33,584 bases of DNA from an uncultured Oscillospiraceae bacterium (GTDB taxonomy: Bacteria > Bacillota > Clostridia > Oscillospirales > Acutalibacteraceae). This document shows positions 23,552-31,824 of the stretch, piece after piece (position 1 is the first letter of the stretch; each line of letters begins with the position of its first letter). Below the pieces are notes generated by a model. The model was given only the letters and a program-made list of their open reading frames with translations. It ran no database searches and was not told the origin of the DNA. Location of the stretch: assembly GCA_959596515.1 (NCBI GenBank), contig CAUFXR010000017.1, positions 1 to 33,584 on the forward strand, in the 5' to 3' direction. The position numbers were made by a program, and so were the translations under genes.

Positions 23552-25663
23552 TTATTTGATCAGGCTGAAAGACAGAACCACGCTGGCGAACACAATGGAA
23601 ACCATGCTCAGCAGCTTGATGAGAATGTTGATAGACGGGCCAGAGGTATCCTTGAAAGGATCGCCCACGGTGTCACCGACGACAGCGGCCTTATGGTTGT
23701 CAGAACCTTTTCCGCCGTACTCGCCGCTTTCGATGTACTTCTTGGCGTTATCCCAGGCGCCGCCGGAATTGGCCATCATAACGGCCAGAACGAAACCTGA
23801 GACAGTGGCGCCGGCCAGCATGCCGGCAACGCCGTTTACGCCTAAGATCAGACCCACAATAATGGGAGCGGCCACGGCTACCAGGGCGGGAGCGATCATC
23901 TCTCTCTGGGCGGAACGGGTGCAGATATCCACGCAGGAAGCGTAATCAGGATCGGCTTCTCCGGTCATCAGACCCTTAATCTCCCGGAACTGACGGCGAA
24001 CCTCCACCACGATCTTTTGAGCGCAGCGGCCAACCGCATCCATGGTCAGGGCGGCAAACAAGAAGGGCAGCACACCGCCGACAAACAGACCAATAAGTAC
24101 CGGAGGATTGGTGATGGTCAAGTTGAATTCGAAGTCCGGCTTCAGCAGCTGGATCTCGGAAATGTAAGAAGCGATCAGAGCCAGAGCGGTCAGAGCCGCG
24201 GAACCGATGGCAAAACCCTTGCCGGTAGCGGCAGTGGTGTTGCCCAGGGAATCCAGAGCGTCGGTACGCTTCCGGACTTCCTCACCCATATGAGCCATCT
24301 CGGCGATACCGCCGGCGTTATCGGCAACCGGGCCGTAAGCGTCGGTGGCCAGGGTGATGCCCAGGGTAGCCAGCATGCCGACGGCGGACAAGCCGACGCC
24401 ATACAGGCCGGTGTTAAAGGTTTCCGTATTTGTGCCGCCGCCGGACAGGAAATAACTGGCCAGAACAGAGGCGCTCACGATGACGACGGGAAGCACAGTG
24501 GAAAGCATACCCAGAGACAAACCGCCGATAATAACGGTGGCCGGGCCGGTGGTAGAAGTGCCGGCCAGCTTCTTGGTAGGCTTATAGGAATCGGAGGTGT
24601 AATACTCGGTGACAACACCGATAAGGATACCGGCCAAAAGACCGGAGATAATGGCGAAATAATATCCGATCTTGTCGGAACCCAGGCCGAAATAGATCAG
24701 CGGGAACGCGATAATGGCGATCAGCGCGGCGGCAATCCAGGTGCCCAAGCGCAGAGAAGCCAGCAAATTTTTCTGGGAGGCGTTTTCCTTGGTGCGTACA
24801 AAGAAAGTACCAATGATAGAAGCCAAAATACCGATGGCGGCCATGGCCATGGGGATTACCACGCCCTTAAAGCCTAAGCCAGCGGCCACCGCCAGAGCGG
24901 CGGTGGAAATAATGGAGCCAACATAAGACTCATACAGGTCGGCGCCCATGCCGGCAACGTCGCCTACATTGTCGCCTACGTTATCGGCGATAACAGCGGG
25001 GTTCCGGGGATCGTCCTCGGGGATACCGGCCTCGACCTTACCAACCAGGTCGGCGCCTACGTCGGCGGCCTTGGTGAAGATACCGCCGCCCACACGAGCG
25101 AACAACGCCATAGAGGAAGCGCCCATACCGAAGGTCAACATCGCGGAAGTGATGGCCTGTACCTGAGCGGCCTCATTCTGCATAACATCAACGGTGCTGT
25201 ACCAGAACTTCAGTAAGAAGTACCAGATAGAGATATCCAGCAGACCCAAACCTACTACCACAAAACCCATTACGCCGCCGGCGGAGAAAGCGATTCTCAG
25301 GCCCGCGTTCAGGCTTTTGCTGGCGCTGTTGGCGGTACGGCCATTGGCATAGGTAGCGATTTTCATGCCGATAAATCCGGACAAACCGGAGAAGAATCCG
25401 CCGGTCAGGAACGCGACTGGCACAAAGGGAGTCAGGAATCCGGCAATCGCCAAAATCAGCAAGATAACGAACATGACCGCGAAGAAAATAGCCACACCAG
25501 TATACTGACGTTTCAGATAAGCATTAGCGCCTTTCCGAACCGCTCCGGCGATTTTCTTCATCAGGTCGGTGCCCTCATCAGCTTTCATAACCCTGCGGGA
25601 AAGGAAAAAAGCGAACAGCAGAGCCACTACCGCGCCGACAGGAGCAAGGATGGACAGATCCAT
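23552..25663 (-). CDS. hppA: Membrane-bound ion-translocating pyrophosphatase (K+-type)
   Basis: A 703-aa protein with about 16 helices that hydrolyses pyrophosphate and pumps H+ and/or Na+ across the membrane. Catalytic segments: DVGADLVGK (201-209), DNVGDNVGD (227-235) and the C-terminal VGDTVGDPFKDTSGP. GNTTAATGK (474-482) has Ala after GNTT, the mark of K+-stimulated enzymes; K+-independent ones have Lys there. Many clostridial K+-type enzymes pump Na+, but the ion cannot be settled by eye. ATG 25663 has AGGAGG 8 nt upstream. It would recover energy from biosynthetic pyrophosphate in a fermentative cell. Confidence 0.97.
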   Translation of the reverse strand: MDLSILAPVGAVVALLFAFFLSRRVMKADEGTDLMKKIAGAVRKGANAYLKRQYTGVAIFFAVMFVILLILAIAGFLTPFVPVAFLTGGFFSGLSGFIGMKIATYANGRTANSASKSLNAGLRIAFSAGGVMGFVVVGLGLLDISIWYFLLKFWYSTVDVMQNEAAQVQAITSAMLTFGMGASSMALFARVGGGIFTKAADVGADLVGKVEAGIPEDDPRNPAVIADNVGDNVGDVAGMGADLYESYVGSIISTAALAVAAGLGFKGVVIPMAMAAIGILASIIGTFFVRTKENASQKNLLASLRLGTWIAAALIAIIAFPLIYFGLGSDKIGYYFAIISGLLAGILIGVVTEYYTSDSYKPTKKLAGTSTTGPATVIIGGLSLGMLSTVLPVVIVSASVLASYFLSGGGTNTETFNTGLYGVGLSAVGMLATLGITLATDAYGPVADNAGGIAEMAHMGEEVRKRTDALDSLGNTTAATGKGFAIGSAALTALALIASYISEIQLLKPDFEFNLTITNPPVLIGLFVGGVLPFLFAALTMDAVGRCAQKIVVEVRRQFREIKGLMTGEADPDYASCVDICTRSAQREMIAPALVAVAAPIIVGLILGVNGVAGMLAGATVSGFVLAVMMANSGGAWDNAKKYIESGEYGGKGSDNHKAAVVGDTVGDPFKDTSGPSINILIKLLSMVSIVFASVVLSFSLIK

Positions 25664-25705
25664 TTCAATAACCTCCTATAAAATTGATAATAATACCTGA
25701 TTGAA

Positions 25706-25734
25706 ATTATAACAAATCACAGGATGAAATTCAA
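25706..25734 (-). promoter_or_regulatory. Promoter of hppA
   Basis: On the minus strand: TTGAAT (25734-25729), 17-bp spacer, perfect TATAAT (25711-25706), 43 bp before the start codon. This matches expected strong expression. Confidence 0.72.
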
Positions 25735-26042
25735 CAACCTATGTAAAAACTTACAAAAGGTACAACTCTATTTGTAAAATATAAGCAAATTGCCTAAATT
25801 TTTCAATTTTTTCTAAACACTATAAAGATATCCAGTGTTTCTTAAAACCACGTTAAAAATGTATAAAATTTCTTTATTCTTCAATTTTTTTCTTTTTTAG
25901 AGGTCATTTTTAACCAGACTCTCATCGCAAAAAAACACGGCGGACAGGCTGCCTGAGCCGAGGTGCCGGACAGACGGTTCTTTTCCCGACACTATAGCCG
26001 TATCGCCGATTTCTCCCCAAGCCGACGCCGGCCTCCGCATGA
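25735..26042. other. Gene-free, mostly AT-rich stretch
   Basis: 25735-25915 is very AT-rich with long T-runs and could hold upstream (UP-like) elements for hppA. 25916-26042 is GC-rich. No gene or repeat found. Confidence 0.45.
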
Positions 26043-26077
26043 GAAAGAGCGCCTCTCGTACTGAGAGGCGCTCTTTC
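26043..26077. terminator. Terminator of the GntR-ABC operon
   Basis: Perfect 15-bp stem (26043-26057 with 26063-26077), 5-nt loop. It lies 30 nt after the permease stop. The T-tract is short on the minus strand, so strength is uncertain. Confidence 0.72.
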
Positions 26078-26106
26078 GTTTGATATGGGAATTTAGTTGT
26101 AAGCGT

Positions 26107-26916
26107 TTATTCCAGGTTCAGCTTTTTCTTAAAGATAAAGTTAGTAACCCAGTAGAAAACCACAGAGAAGACCACATAATAGACGATGCACGCCGGCAGG
26201 AGCACCGTTGATACCATATGGATAGAATCCACTCCGCTCCAGAGTGCGGTGTCAGAGGAAGCGGCGAACACCACCAGGATTCCGATGGTGCCGATGGTCT
26301 GCATTACAAAGTTGATGGCCAGATACATGCCGAAAGATCCCAGAATTTTATGGTTATGGAACAGGGAGCCCAAGGCGATAGAGCAGTAAATCATCAGAAC
26401 GCCTGCCACAAAGGCGAGCAGGAACAGCACCAGCACCTCGATTAAAATAACGATTCCGTCACCGCCCATAACTTGAACGTAGCGGGGAAGATCCTCGGTA
26501 AAAAATTGGGATAGACCTTTCATCACATTCTGGTCCACGACCAAAATAAAGATGGACAGGGCACAAACTACAAAGCTTACCAGATACCACACAAAGCCCA
26601 CGATCCCTTTAGAGGTAATATGGCTGTGCGCCTTTACCGGCAAGGTAAACATCAGGTATCCTTCATCCGTCAGCAGATTTTTATAAAATCTTTGGATAAT
26701 AACGATCAGCGTAATGACGAAAGCCGCGATGATCACCATTACATACATGATGGCCATGACCGCTCCCAGGGCGGAAATCACCATATTGGTCGTTTCGAAG
26801 AAATTCAGCTCTATAAACAACCTGTTGATCAAAGCGAACAGAAGCATCGCCCCGTTGATCGGCAAAAGCATCCGGCTGGTAGCCTTAAACTCATATTTTA
26901 TCAATTTTCCTAGCAT
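26107..26916 (-). CDS. ABC transporter membrane subunit
   Basis: A 269-aa integral membrane protein with about six hydrophobic helices and no ATPase motifs. It starts MLGKLIKYEFKATSRMLLP, an opening common in ABC-2-type permeases next to GntR-linked ATPases. GYLMFTLPVKAHSHITSKG is the cytoplasmic loop typical of this group. ATG 26916 has GGAGGT upstream and overlaps the end of the ATPase gene by 7 nt, so the two are translationally coupled. The transported substrate is unknown; related YtrBCDEF-type systems respond to cell-wall antibiotics. Confidence 0.85.
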   Translation of the reverse strand: MLGKLIKYEFKATSRMLLPINGAMLLFALINRLFIELNFFETTNMVISALGAVMAIMYVMVIIAAFVITLIVIIQRFYKNLLTDEGYLMFTLPVKAHSHITSKGIVGFVWYLVSFVVCALSIFILVVDQNVMKGLSQFFTEDLPRYVQVMGGDGIVILIEVLVLFLLAFVAGVLMIYCSIALGSLFHNHKILGSFGMYLAINFVMQTIGTIGILVVFAASSDTALWSGVDSIHMVSTVLLPACIVYYVVFSVVFYWVTNFIFKKKLNLE

Positions 26917-27608
26917 CTGAATACCTCCCTGAACAGGGCGTCCACAGATTTACCCTGACCCTCTCGAATATCATCCACACTGGACTGGAGCGCGATCTGC
27001 CCCGCGTTGATGAATACCACTTCATCCAGCACCTTTTCAACATCAGCGATCAGATGGGTGGAGATCACCACAGTGGCGTTTTCCGTATAGTTGCTGATGA
27101 TGGTATCCAAAATATAGTCTCTCGCCGCCGGATCTACGCCGCCGATAGGCTCATCCAGCAGGTATAGCTGGGCCTGCCGGCTCATCACCAGAATCAGCTG
27201 CACCTTTTCCTTGGTGCCCTTGGACATATTCTTCAGCCGGTCCGCCGGGTTGATATTCAGCCGCCGCAGCATCTCATATGCCTTGACCTTGTCAAAATCC
27301 TTGTAAAAATCCTCGAAGAAGTTCAGCAGATCCGAAACCCGCATCCAGGTGTTTAAATAGGTGCGCTCCGGTAAATAGGAAACTATTTTTTTCGTCTCTA
27401 TCCCCGGTGTCATGCCGCCCACCAAAATCTCGCCGCCAGTGGGTACCAGCAATCCGCTGGCCAGTTTAATTAGAGTGGTCTTCCCCGATCCGTTCGGCCC
27501 CAGCAAACCGATGATCCGGCCCCTCTCCAGCGTCAAATTTACCCCGCCAAGGGCCTGCTGGTAAGAATACCGCTTCACCAGATTATTGCAAATCAAAATG
27601 GGATTCAT
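26910..27608 (-). CDS. ABC transporter ATP-binding protein
   Basis: A 232-aa ATPase subunit. Walker A GPNGSGKT (37-44), Walker B LYLLDEP (148-154) and the H-loop His185 in VISTHL are intact. The signature is MSKGTKEK in place of LSGGQ, a variant common in the YtrB/EcsA-like group paired with GntR regulators. The start is ATG 27608, overlapping the regulator stop in ATGA. It powers the permease encoded next. Confidence 0.94.
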   Translation of the reverse strand: MNPILICNNLVKRYSYQQALGGVNLTLERGRIIGLLGPNGSGKTTLIKLASGLLVPTGGEILVGGMTPGIETKKIVSYLPERTYLNTWMRVSDLLNFFEDFYKDFDKVKAYEMLRRLNINPADRLKNMSKGTKEKVQLILVMSRQAQLYLLDEPIGGVDPAARDYILDTIISNYTENATVVISTHLIADVEKVLDEVVFINAGQIALQSSVDDIREGQGKSVDALFREVFRC

Positions 27609-27979
27609 TTGGCATCCTCCTCGCTCTCAAGCTGCTTCATCAGCTTTATCGTTTCTTCCTTGGTAAATCCTAACTGGTTCATTTTCTTAAAAAAATCCAA
27701 AATTTGCTCCGTGGCCAACTGGTTCTTTAAATTCTGAATCATCCCACTATCCTCCGTGATAAACCTGCCGGCGGTGCGCTGGGAATATACCAGCCCCTGC
27801 CGCTCCAGCTCCGTTAAGGCTTTCTGCATTGTGTTTGGGTTGACCGACGCTTGCGCTGCCAGATCTCGCACTCCGGGAAGCTTTTCACCCGCGGTGTACA
27901 TCCCAGACACAATCCGCAGCTCGATCTCTTCAATCAGCTGCAGGTATATCGGTCTGTCCGCTGTCAGCTGCCATGACAT
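27605..27979 (-). CDS. GntR-family (YtrA-type) transcriptional regulator
   Basis: A 124-aa regulator with an N-terminal winged helix (PIYLQLIEEIELRIVSGMYT, then GEKLPGVRDLAAQASVNPNT) and a short helical tail, with no large effector domain. This matches the YtrA subfamily. ATG 27979 has AAGGAG 8 nt upstream. It leads the ABC operon and probably represses it through the palindrome at 28002-28029. The inducing signal is unknown. Confidence 0.93.
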   Translation of the reverse strand: MSWQLTADRPIYLQLIEEIELRIVSGMYTAGEKLPGVRDLAAQASVNPNTMQKALTELERQGLVYSQRTAGRFITEDSGMIQNLKNQLATEQILDFFKKMNQLGFTKEETIKLMKQLESEEDAK

Positions 27980-28001
27980 GATAACATCTCCTTTGTATCA
28001 C

Positions 28002-28029
28002 TGTATTAATAATATAGTACAATAATACA
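28002..28029. promoter_or_regulatory. Candidate GntR operator palindrome
   Basis: TGTATTA (28002-28008) and its complement TAATACA (28023-28029) are separated by 14 bp. The right arm covers the -10 box of the operon promoter, a place where a repressor would block transcription. Confidence 0.55.
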
Positions 28030-28050
28030 TTTTATTTTCCCTTTTGTCAA
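28022..28050 (-). promoter_or_regulatory. Promoter of the GntR-ABC operon
   Basis: On the minus strand: perfect TTGACA (28050-28045), 17-bp spacer, TATTAT (28027-28022). Confidence 0.75.
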
Positions 28051-28234
28051 TAGGTTTTTCACCGATTTTTTATATTTTTATATTTGATCAAAAACTGATT
28101 TATGCCATTCTTTTTTCATCCCCGGAACCAGCGGGAAAAGCCCGGGAAAGCTGTCTCAATTTGTGCCTCGGCTCTCATCCCCGCAAAAAGCGCGGCTTTC
28201 CTCCCAGCGGAAGGCTATCGGGAAGGACGCGGAC

Positions 28235-28271
28235 AAAAAAGCGCCCAAGAGAGTTTTCTCTTGGGCGCTTT
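28235..28271 (-). terminator. Terminator of malQ
   Basis: Perfect 15-bp stem (28238-28252 with 28257-28271), GTTT loop, and six Ts on the minus strand. It lies about 250 nt past the malQ stop, beyond the 63-bp repeats, which are therefore transcribed in the 3' region. Confidence 0.88.
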
Positions 28272-28329
28272 GAGCGGCTTTCCCGCAGGCCGCTTATTTG
28301 CCGCGGTTTTCCCCTCCCGCTCAGGATAA

Positions 28330-28507
28330 GAAACGAAAAACCGGCGGATCTTTGCCTTGGGCTGATCAGGCGAAAACTAGGCGCTGCCAAAGAGAAACCA
28401 CCGGCATAAGATCTTTGCCTTAGTTCGATCGGAAGAAAACTAGACGCTTCCAAAAGGGAACCGCCGGCATAAGACCTTTGCCTTGGGCTAATCGGAAGAA
28501 AGGACAA
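28330..28507. repeat. Tandem repeat, about three copies of 63 bp
   Basis: TTTGCCTT recurs at 28351, 28414 and 28477, exactly 63 bp apart, with shared flanks such as CCGGCATAAGA and CGGAAGAAA. As 63 is a multiple of three, a minus-strand frame stays open and would encode a 21-residue repeat, but it has no ribosome binding site. It lies between malQ and its terminator. Confidence 0.9.
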
Positions 28508-28519
28508 AAGGGCCCTTTC

Positions 28520-30022
28520 TTATTCGCCTGACGGTTTCTTTGGCAGGCGTCCGTACAGTTCTGTGTAGTAGCGCAGTTTTTTGGCGAGTTCAGGCGTCAA
28601 GGCGTCAGGGGACATCCGCCACTGCCAGTTCCCTCCCAGGGTAGAGGGCAGATTCATGCGGCTCTCCGCGCCAAGCCCCAGCACATCCTGCATCTGGGCG
28701 ATGGCCAGATCGCTGACGCTGCTCAGGCCGGTGCGGATCATACCCCAGTGATATCCTTCCCGTTTGGTCAGGCGGCAGTAATCCACGGCAAACTTACGAT
28801 CCTTGCCGCCGGCCTGTTCCAGCCAGCCGTTTACCGTGTTGTTGTCGTGGGTGCCGGTGTACACCACACAATGATTGTCAAAATTATGAGGAAGATAGTC
28901 GTTTTCCTCGTTGGAGTCAAAGGCAAATTGGAGCACCTTCATCCCAGGATATCCGGTCTTTTTCAAAAGCTTCTGCACCGAAGGGAACAAAAGGCCCAAA
29001 TCCTCGGCGATAATCGGCACATTCCCCAGGGACCGCCGCAGGGTTTTGAAAAAATCGATACCCGGTCCTTCCATCCACTGGCCGTTGACGGCGGTCGCTT
29101 CCCCGTAGGGAATGGCATAATAGGTGTCAAAGGCCCGAAAGTGGTCGATCCGGGTCACGTCGAACAGGCGCCGGGTCAGGTCAATCCGGTTCATCCACCA
29201 GTTGTATTTGGTTTTCCTTAAAAATTCCCAATCGTACAAGGGGTTTCCCCAAAGCTGGCCTGTCTCCGAGAAGTAATCCGGCGGACATCCCGCCACGCAC
29301 ACTGGCCTGCGGTCTCTATCCAGCCAGAAGATCTCCGGATTGGACCAGGTGTCGGCGCTGTCCATAGCCACATAGATGGGCATATCGCCGAAAATCAAGA
29401 CGCCCAAAGAATTGACATAGGCTTTCAGTTGATTCCACTGCTTGAAAAACAGAAACTGGACGTACTTCCAGAACTCCACCTGGGTCTTCAGCCGTTTTTC
29501 ATACTGGGTAAGACTCCGCTTCCGCCGAAGCCTGATCCCCTCATCGGGCCATTCCAGCCAGGAAATCATGCCGAAATGGTCTTTCACCGCCATAAACAGG
29601 GCGTAATTCCCCAGCCAGCTTTCATTGTCCCCCTGGAACCGCTCAAACTCCTCCCGGTCCCGGGCGGCACCCCGCTCATAGGCCAGACGCAGCACCTGGA
29701 ACCGGCTTCGGTAAAGCGCCTCATAATCCACCCGGAGCGGGTCCTTTCCCCAGCCCAGTGTCTCATATTCTCCTTTTTCCAGCAGGCCATCCTGCTGAAG
29801 CAGGTCTAAATCGATCAGGTATGGATTCCCCGCGTAGGTGGAAAAGGACTGATAAGGAGAATCCCCATAGCTGGTAGGTCCTACCGGTAGGATCTGCCAG
29901 TATTTCTGCCCCGCCGCCTTCAAAAAATCCGCGAACCGGTAAGCTTCCTTTCCCAGGGTACCGATTCCGTAAGGAGAAGGCAGGGAGGTAATATGCATTA
30001 AAACGCCGGCATATCGCGCCAA
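28520..30022 (-). CDS. malQ: 4-alpha-glucanotransferase (amylomaltase, GH77)
   Basis: A 500-aa cytoplasmic enzyme that moves alpha-1,4-glucan segments between maltodextrins, used in glycogen or maltose metabolism. GH77 features: HITSLPSPYGIGTLG at the N-terminus, YWQILPVGPT (41-50), nucleophile Asp293 in TRIDHFRAF, acid/base Glu340 in IIAEDLG and Asp393 in YTGTHDNNT. Length is normal for the family. The start is TTG 30022 with AAAGGAG 9 nt upstream. No other glycogen or maltose gene is adjacent. Confidence 0.96.
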   Translation of the reverse strand: MARYAGVLMHITSLPSPYGIGTLGKEAYRFADFLKAAGQKYWQILPVGPTSYGDSPYQSFSTYAGNPYLIDLDLLQQDGLLEKGEYETLGWGKDPLRVDYEALYRSRFQVLRLAYERGAARDREEFERFQGDNESWLGNYALFMAVKDHFGMISWLEWPDEGIRLRRKRSLTQYEKRLKTQVEFWKYVQFLFFKQWNQLKAYVNSLGVLIFGDMPIYVAMDSADTWSNPEIFWLDRDRRPVCVAGCPPDYFSETGQLWGNPLYDWEFLRKTKYNWWMNRIDLTRRLFDVTRIDHFRAFDTYYAIPYGEATAVNGQWMEGPGIDFFKTLRRSLGNVPIIAEDLGLLFPSVQKLLKKTGYPGMKVLQFAFDSNEENDYLPHNFDNHCVVYTGTHDNNTVNGWLEQAGGKDRKFAVDYCRLTKREGYHWGMIRTGLSSVSDLAIAQMQDVLGLGAESRMNLPSTLGGNWQWRMSPDALTPELAKKLRYYTELYGRLPKKPSGE

Positions 30023-30154
30023 ACGTATTCACTCCTTTACTTGATTTTTCAGAACTGCGGAGACTCCCCGCGGTCCGCCGCATTAGCAGTCATTTTTATA
30101 AAAATCCTTGTTTCAGCCTTGACAACCCCAAATCGTCAAGCAGCCGTCTCACAC

Positions 30155-30345
30155 AGGAGGCCGAAACGGAATCTGGCAGGCAACCACCCTACGACGGGCC
30201 GAAATGGAATCTGGCAGGCAACCACCCTACGACGGGCTGAAACGGGAGCCGTCAGGCAGACGCACCCCAGAAGGCCGAAACGAGGGCCATCAGGCAGCCG
30301 CGCCCCAGGAGGCCGTAACGGAAGCCGTCAGGCAGCCGGTTCCCG
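30155..30345. repeat. Tandem repeat, five copies at an exact 38-bp period
   Basis: CCGAAACGGA or a close variant starts at 30161, 30199, 30237, 30275 and 30313, each step 38 bp. The first two units are nearly identical and the later ones have drifted (for example CAGGCAACCACCC becomes CAGGCAGACGCACCC). There are no spacers, so it is not CRISPR. It fills the gap between the cinA stop and the malQ start; 30023-30154 holds nothing else that I can assign. Confidence 0.92.
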
Positions 30346-30366
30346 GCCGGGGCTAGGGATGCGTTA

Positions 30367-31659
30367 TCAGGCGTTTGCTTTGTTTTCTTCCTGCCCTTTG
30401 GTTTTCTCAGCCTTTCGCGCCGCGGTGAGCGCCAGACGCAGGGCGTGGCTGGACGCCAGGTAACGGATCAGTTCCCGCTCATTGTGATAGCCTCGAGACA
30501 GCCTGCACTCCAGCACAGTGGAATATTTTTCGCTGTCCACGCCCACATATACCAGACCTACCGGTTTCTCGTCGGTCCCACCAGTCGGTCCGGCGATTCC
30601 GGTGGTGGAAACGCCGATATCCGCCCCCGCAAGCTTCCGTACGCCGGCGGCCATTTGGGCCGCGGTTTCCTTGGAAACCGCTCCCAGGGTTTCCAGGGTT
30701 TCATGGGACACTCCCAGCACCCGTTCCTTAATCTGGTTGGCGTAGGAACAGATCCCGCAGTCAAACACCTGCGAAGCGCCCGCCACCTCGGTGATCCGCT
30801 TGGAGACCAAACCTCCGGTACAGCTTTCCGCCGTTGCCACCTTCAATCCCTTTTCCCGAAGCTCCGCCACCAGGGCCGCCTGCAGACTGCCGATATCCAC
30901 GCCGTAAACATTATCGCCGAACAGATCCTTGACCTTATCGATCACCGGCTCCATCATTTGGTCAGCTTCCTCCCGGCTTTGGGCAGAGGCGGTCACCCGA
31001 AGCAGCACCTCGCCCTCCTTGGCATAGGGCGCCAGAGTAGGATTCCGGCTTTCCTCCATAAAATCATGCAGCTGAGACTCCACATAAGATTCGCCCAGGC
31101 CAAAGATGTGAATGCTGTGGGAAACCAGAGTGGAATGGGTCTTCTCCTTTAGATAGGGCACCACTTGATTGGAGAACATCGGCTCCATCTCTCTAGGCGG
31201 TCCAGGCAGAAGCACGGCGGTTTTCTTTTCCTTCTCATCTTCCAAAATCAGCCCCGGCGCGGTGCCGTTTTGGTTTTGCAGAGGAATCGCTCCCACCGGC
31301 AGGTAGGCCTGCTTGCGGTTGTTTTCCGTCATTTGCCTGTCCGAATGGCGGAAACGGCGGAGAATTCCATCATAGGCCTCTTGGTTAAACTCCATTTCTC
31401 TTCCGAACAGTTCCGCCACCGTCTCCTTAGTCAGGTCGTCATAGGTAGGCCCCAGACCGCCGGTCAGCACGACCAGGTCGCACTGGGAGAACGATCGTTT
31501 CAGCTGTTCCTTGAGCCTTTCGGCGTTATCCCCTACCACGGCCTGGTGATATACGTTAACGCCAATGGCGGCCAGCTCTTTCGCGATGTAAACAGCGTTC
31601 GTGTTTACAATATCCCCGAGTAAAAGCTCTGTTCCAACGCATAAAATTTCCGCGCGCAT
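30367..31659 (-). CDS. cinA: CinA-family protein (MoCF domain plus nicotinamide-nucleotide amidase domain)
   Basis: A 430-aa two-domain protein. The N-terminal MoCF-like domain starts MRAEILCVGTELLLGDIVNT and carries GGLGPTYDD at 67-75; in other bacteria it hydrolyses ADP-ribose-type nucleotides. The C-terminal PncC domain, with TAESCTGGLVSKRI and STTGIAGPTGG, deamidates nicotinamide mononucleotide for NAD recycling. The LPGPPREMEPMF segment joins them. The name comes from its competence-linked expression in streptococci; no competence gene lies nearby. ATG 31659 has a moderate AAGAGA ribosome binding site. Confidence 0.95.
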   Translation of the reverse strand: MRAEILCVGTELLLGDIVNTNAVYIAKELAAIGVNVYHQAVVGDNAERLKEQLKRSFSQCDLVVLTGGLGPTYDDLTKETVAELFGREMEFNQEAYDGILRRFRHSDRQMTENNRKQAYLPVGAIPLQNQNGTAPGLILEDEKEKKTAVLLPGPPREMEPMFSNQVVPYLKEKTHSTLVSHSIHIFGLGESYVESQLHDFMEESRNPTLAPYAKEGEVLLRVTASAQSREEADQMMEPVIDKVKDLFGDNVYGVDIGSLQAALVAELREKGLKVATAESCTGGLVSKRITEVAGASQVFDCGICSYANQIKERVLGVSHETLETLGAVSKETAAQMAAGVRKLAGADIGVSTTGIAGPTGGTDEKPVGLVYVGVDSEKYSTVLECRLSRGYHNERELIRYLASSHALRLALTAARKAEKTKGQEENKANA

Positions 31660-31736
31660 GCATGTGTCATCTCTTTCTGTGTACTATTTTCCATGTTTTT
31701 TCGCATAGGTTTAGTTTAACAATACCACAACAGGAC

Positions 31737-31765
31737 TTGTTTTTCAATGAAAGTTGCGGTACAAT
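31737..31765 (+). promoter_or_regulatory. Promoter of the acyltransferase-rsmE pair
   Basis: TTGTTT (31737-31742), 17-bp spacer, TACAAT (31760-31765), 59 bp before ATG 31825. Confidence 0.55.
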
Positions 31766-31824
31766 AACTGTAAGGATTTTGTAAGAAAATTGTTATTTCA
31801 CAACGGAAATCAGGTGAGACGGAT

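Noticed and set aside
28175..28507. Minus-strand frame with a 21-aa repeat after malQ
   Set aside because: Not called as a gene because it lacks a ribosome binding site and includes the malQ terminator; kept only as a finding.
30155..30345. CRISPR array
   Set aside because: The 38-bp units abut with no unique spacers, and no cas gene is present.
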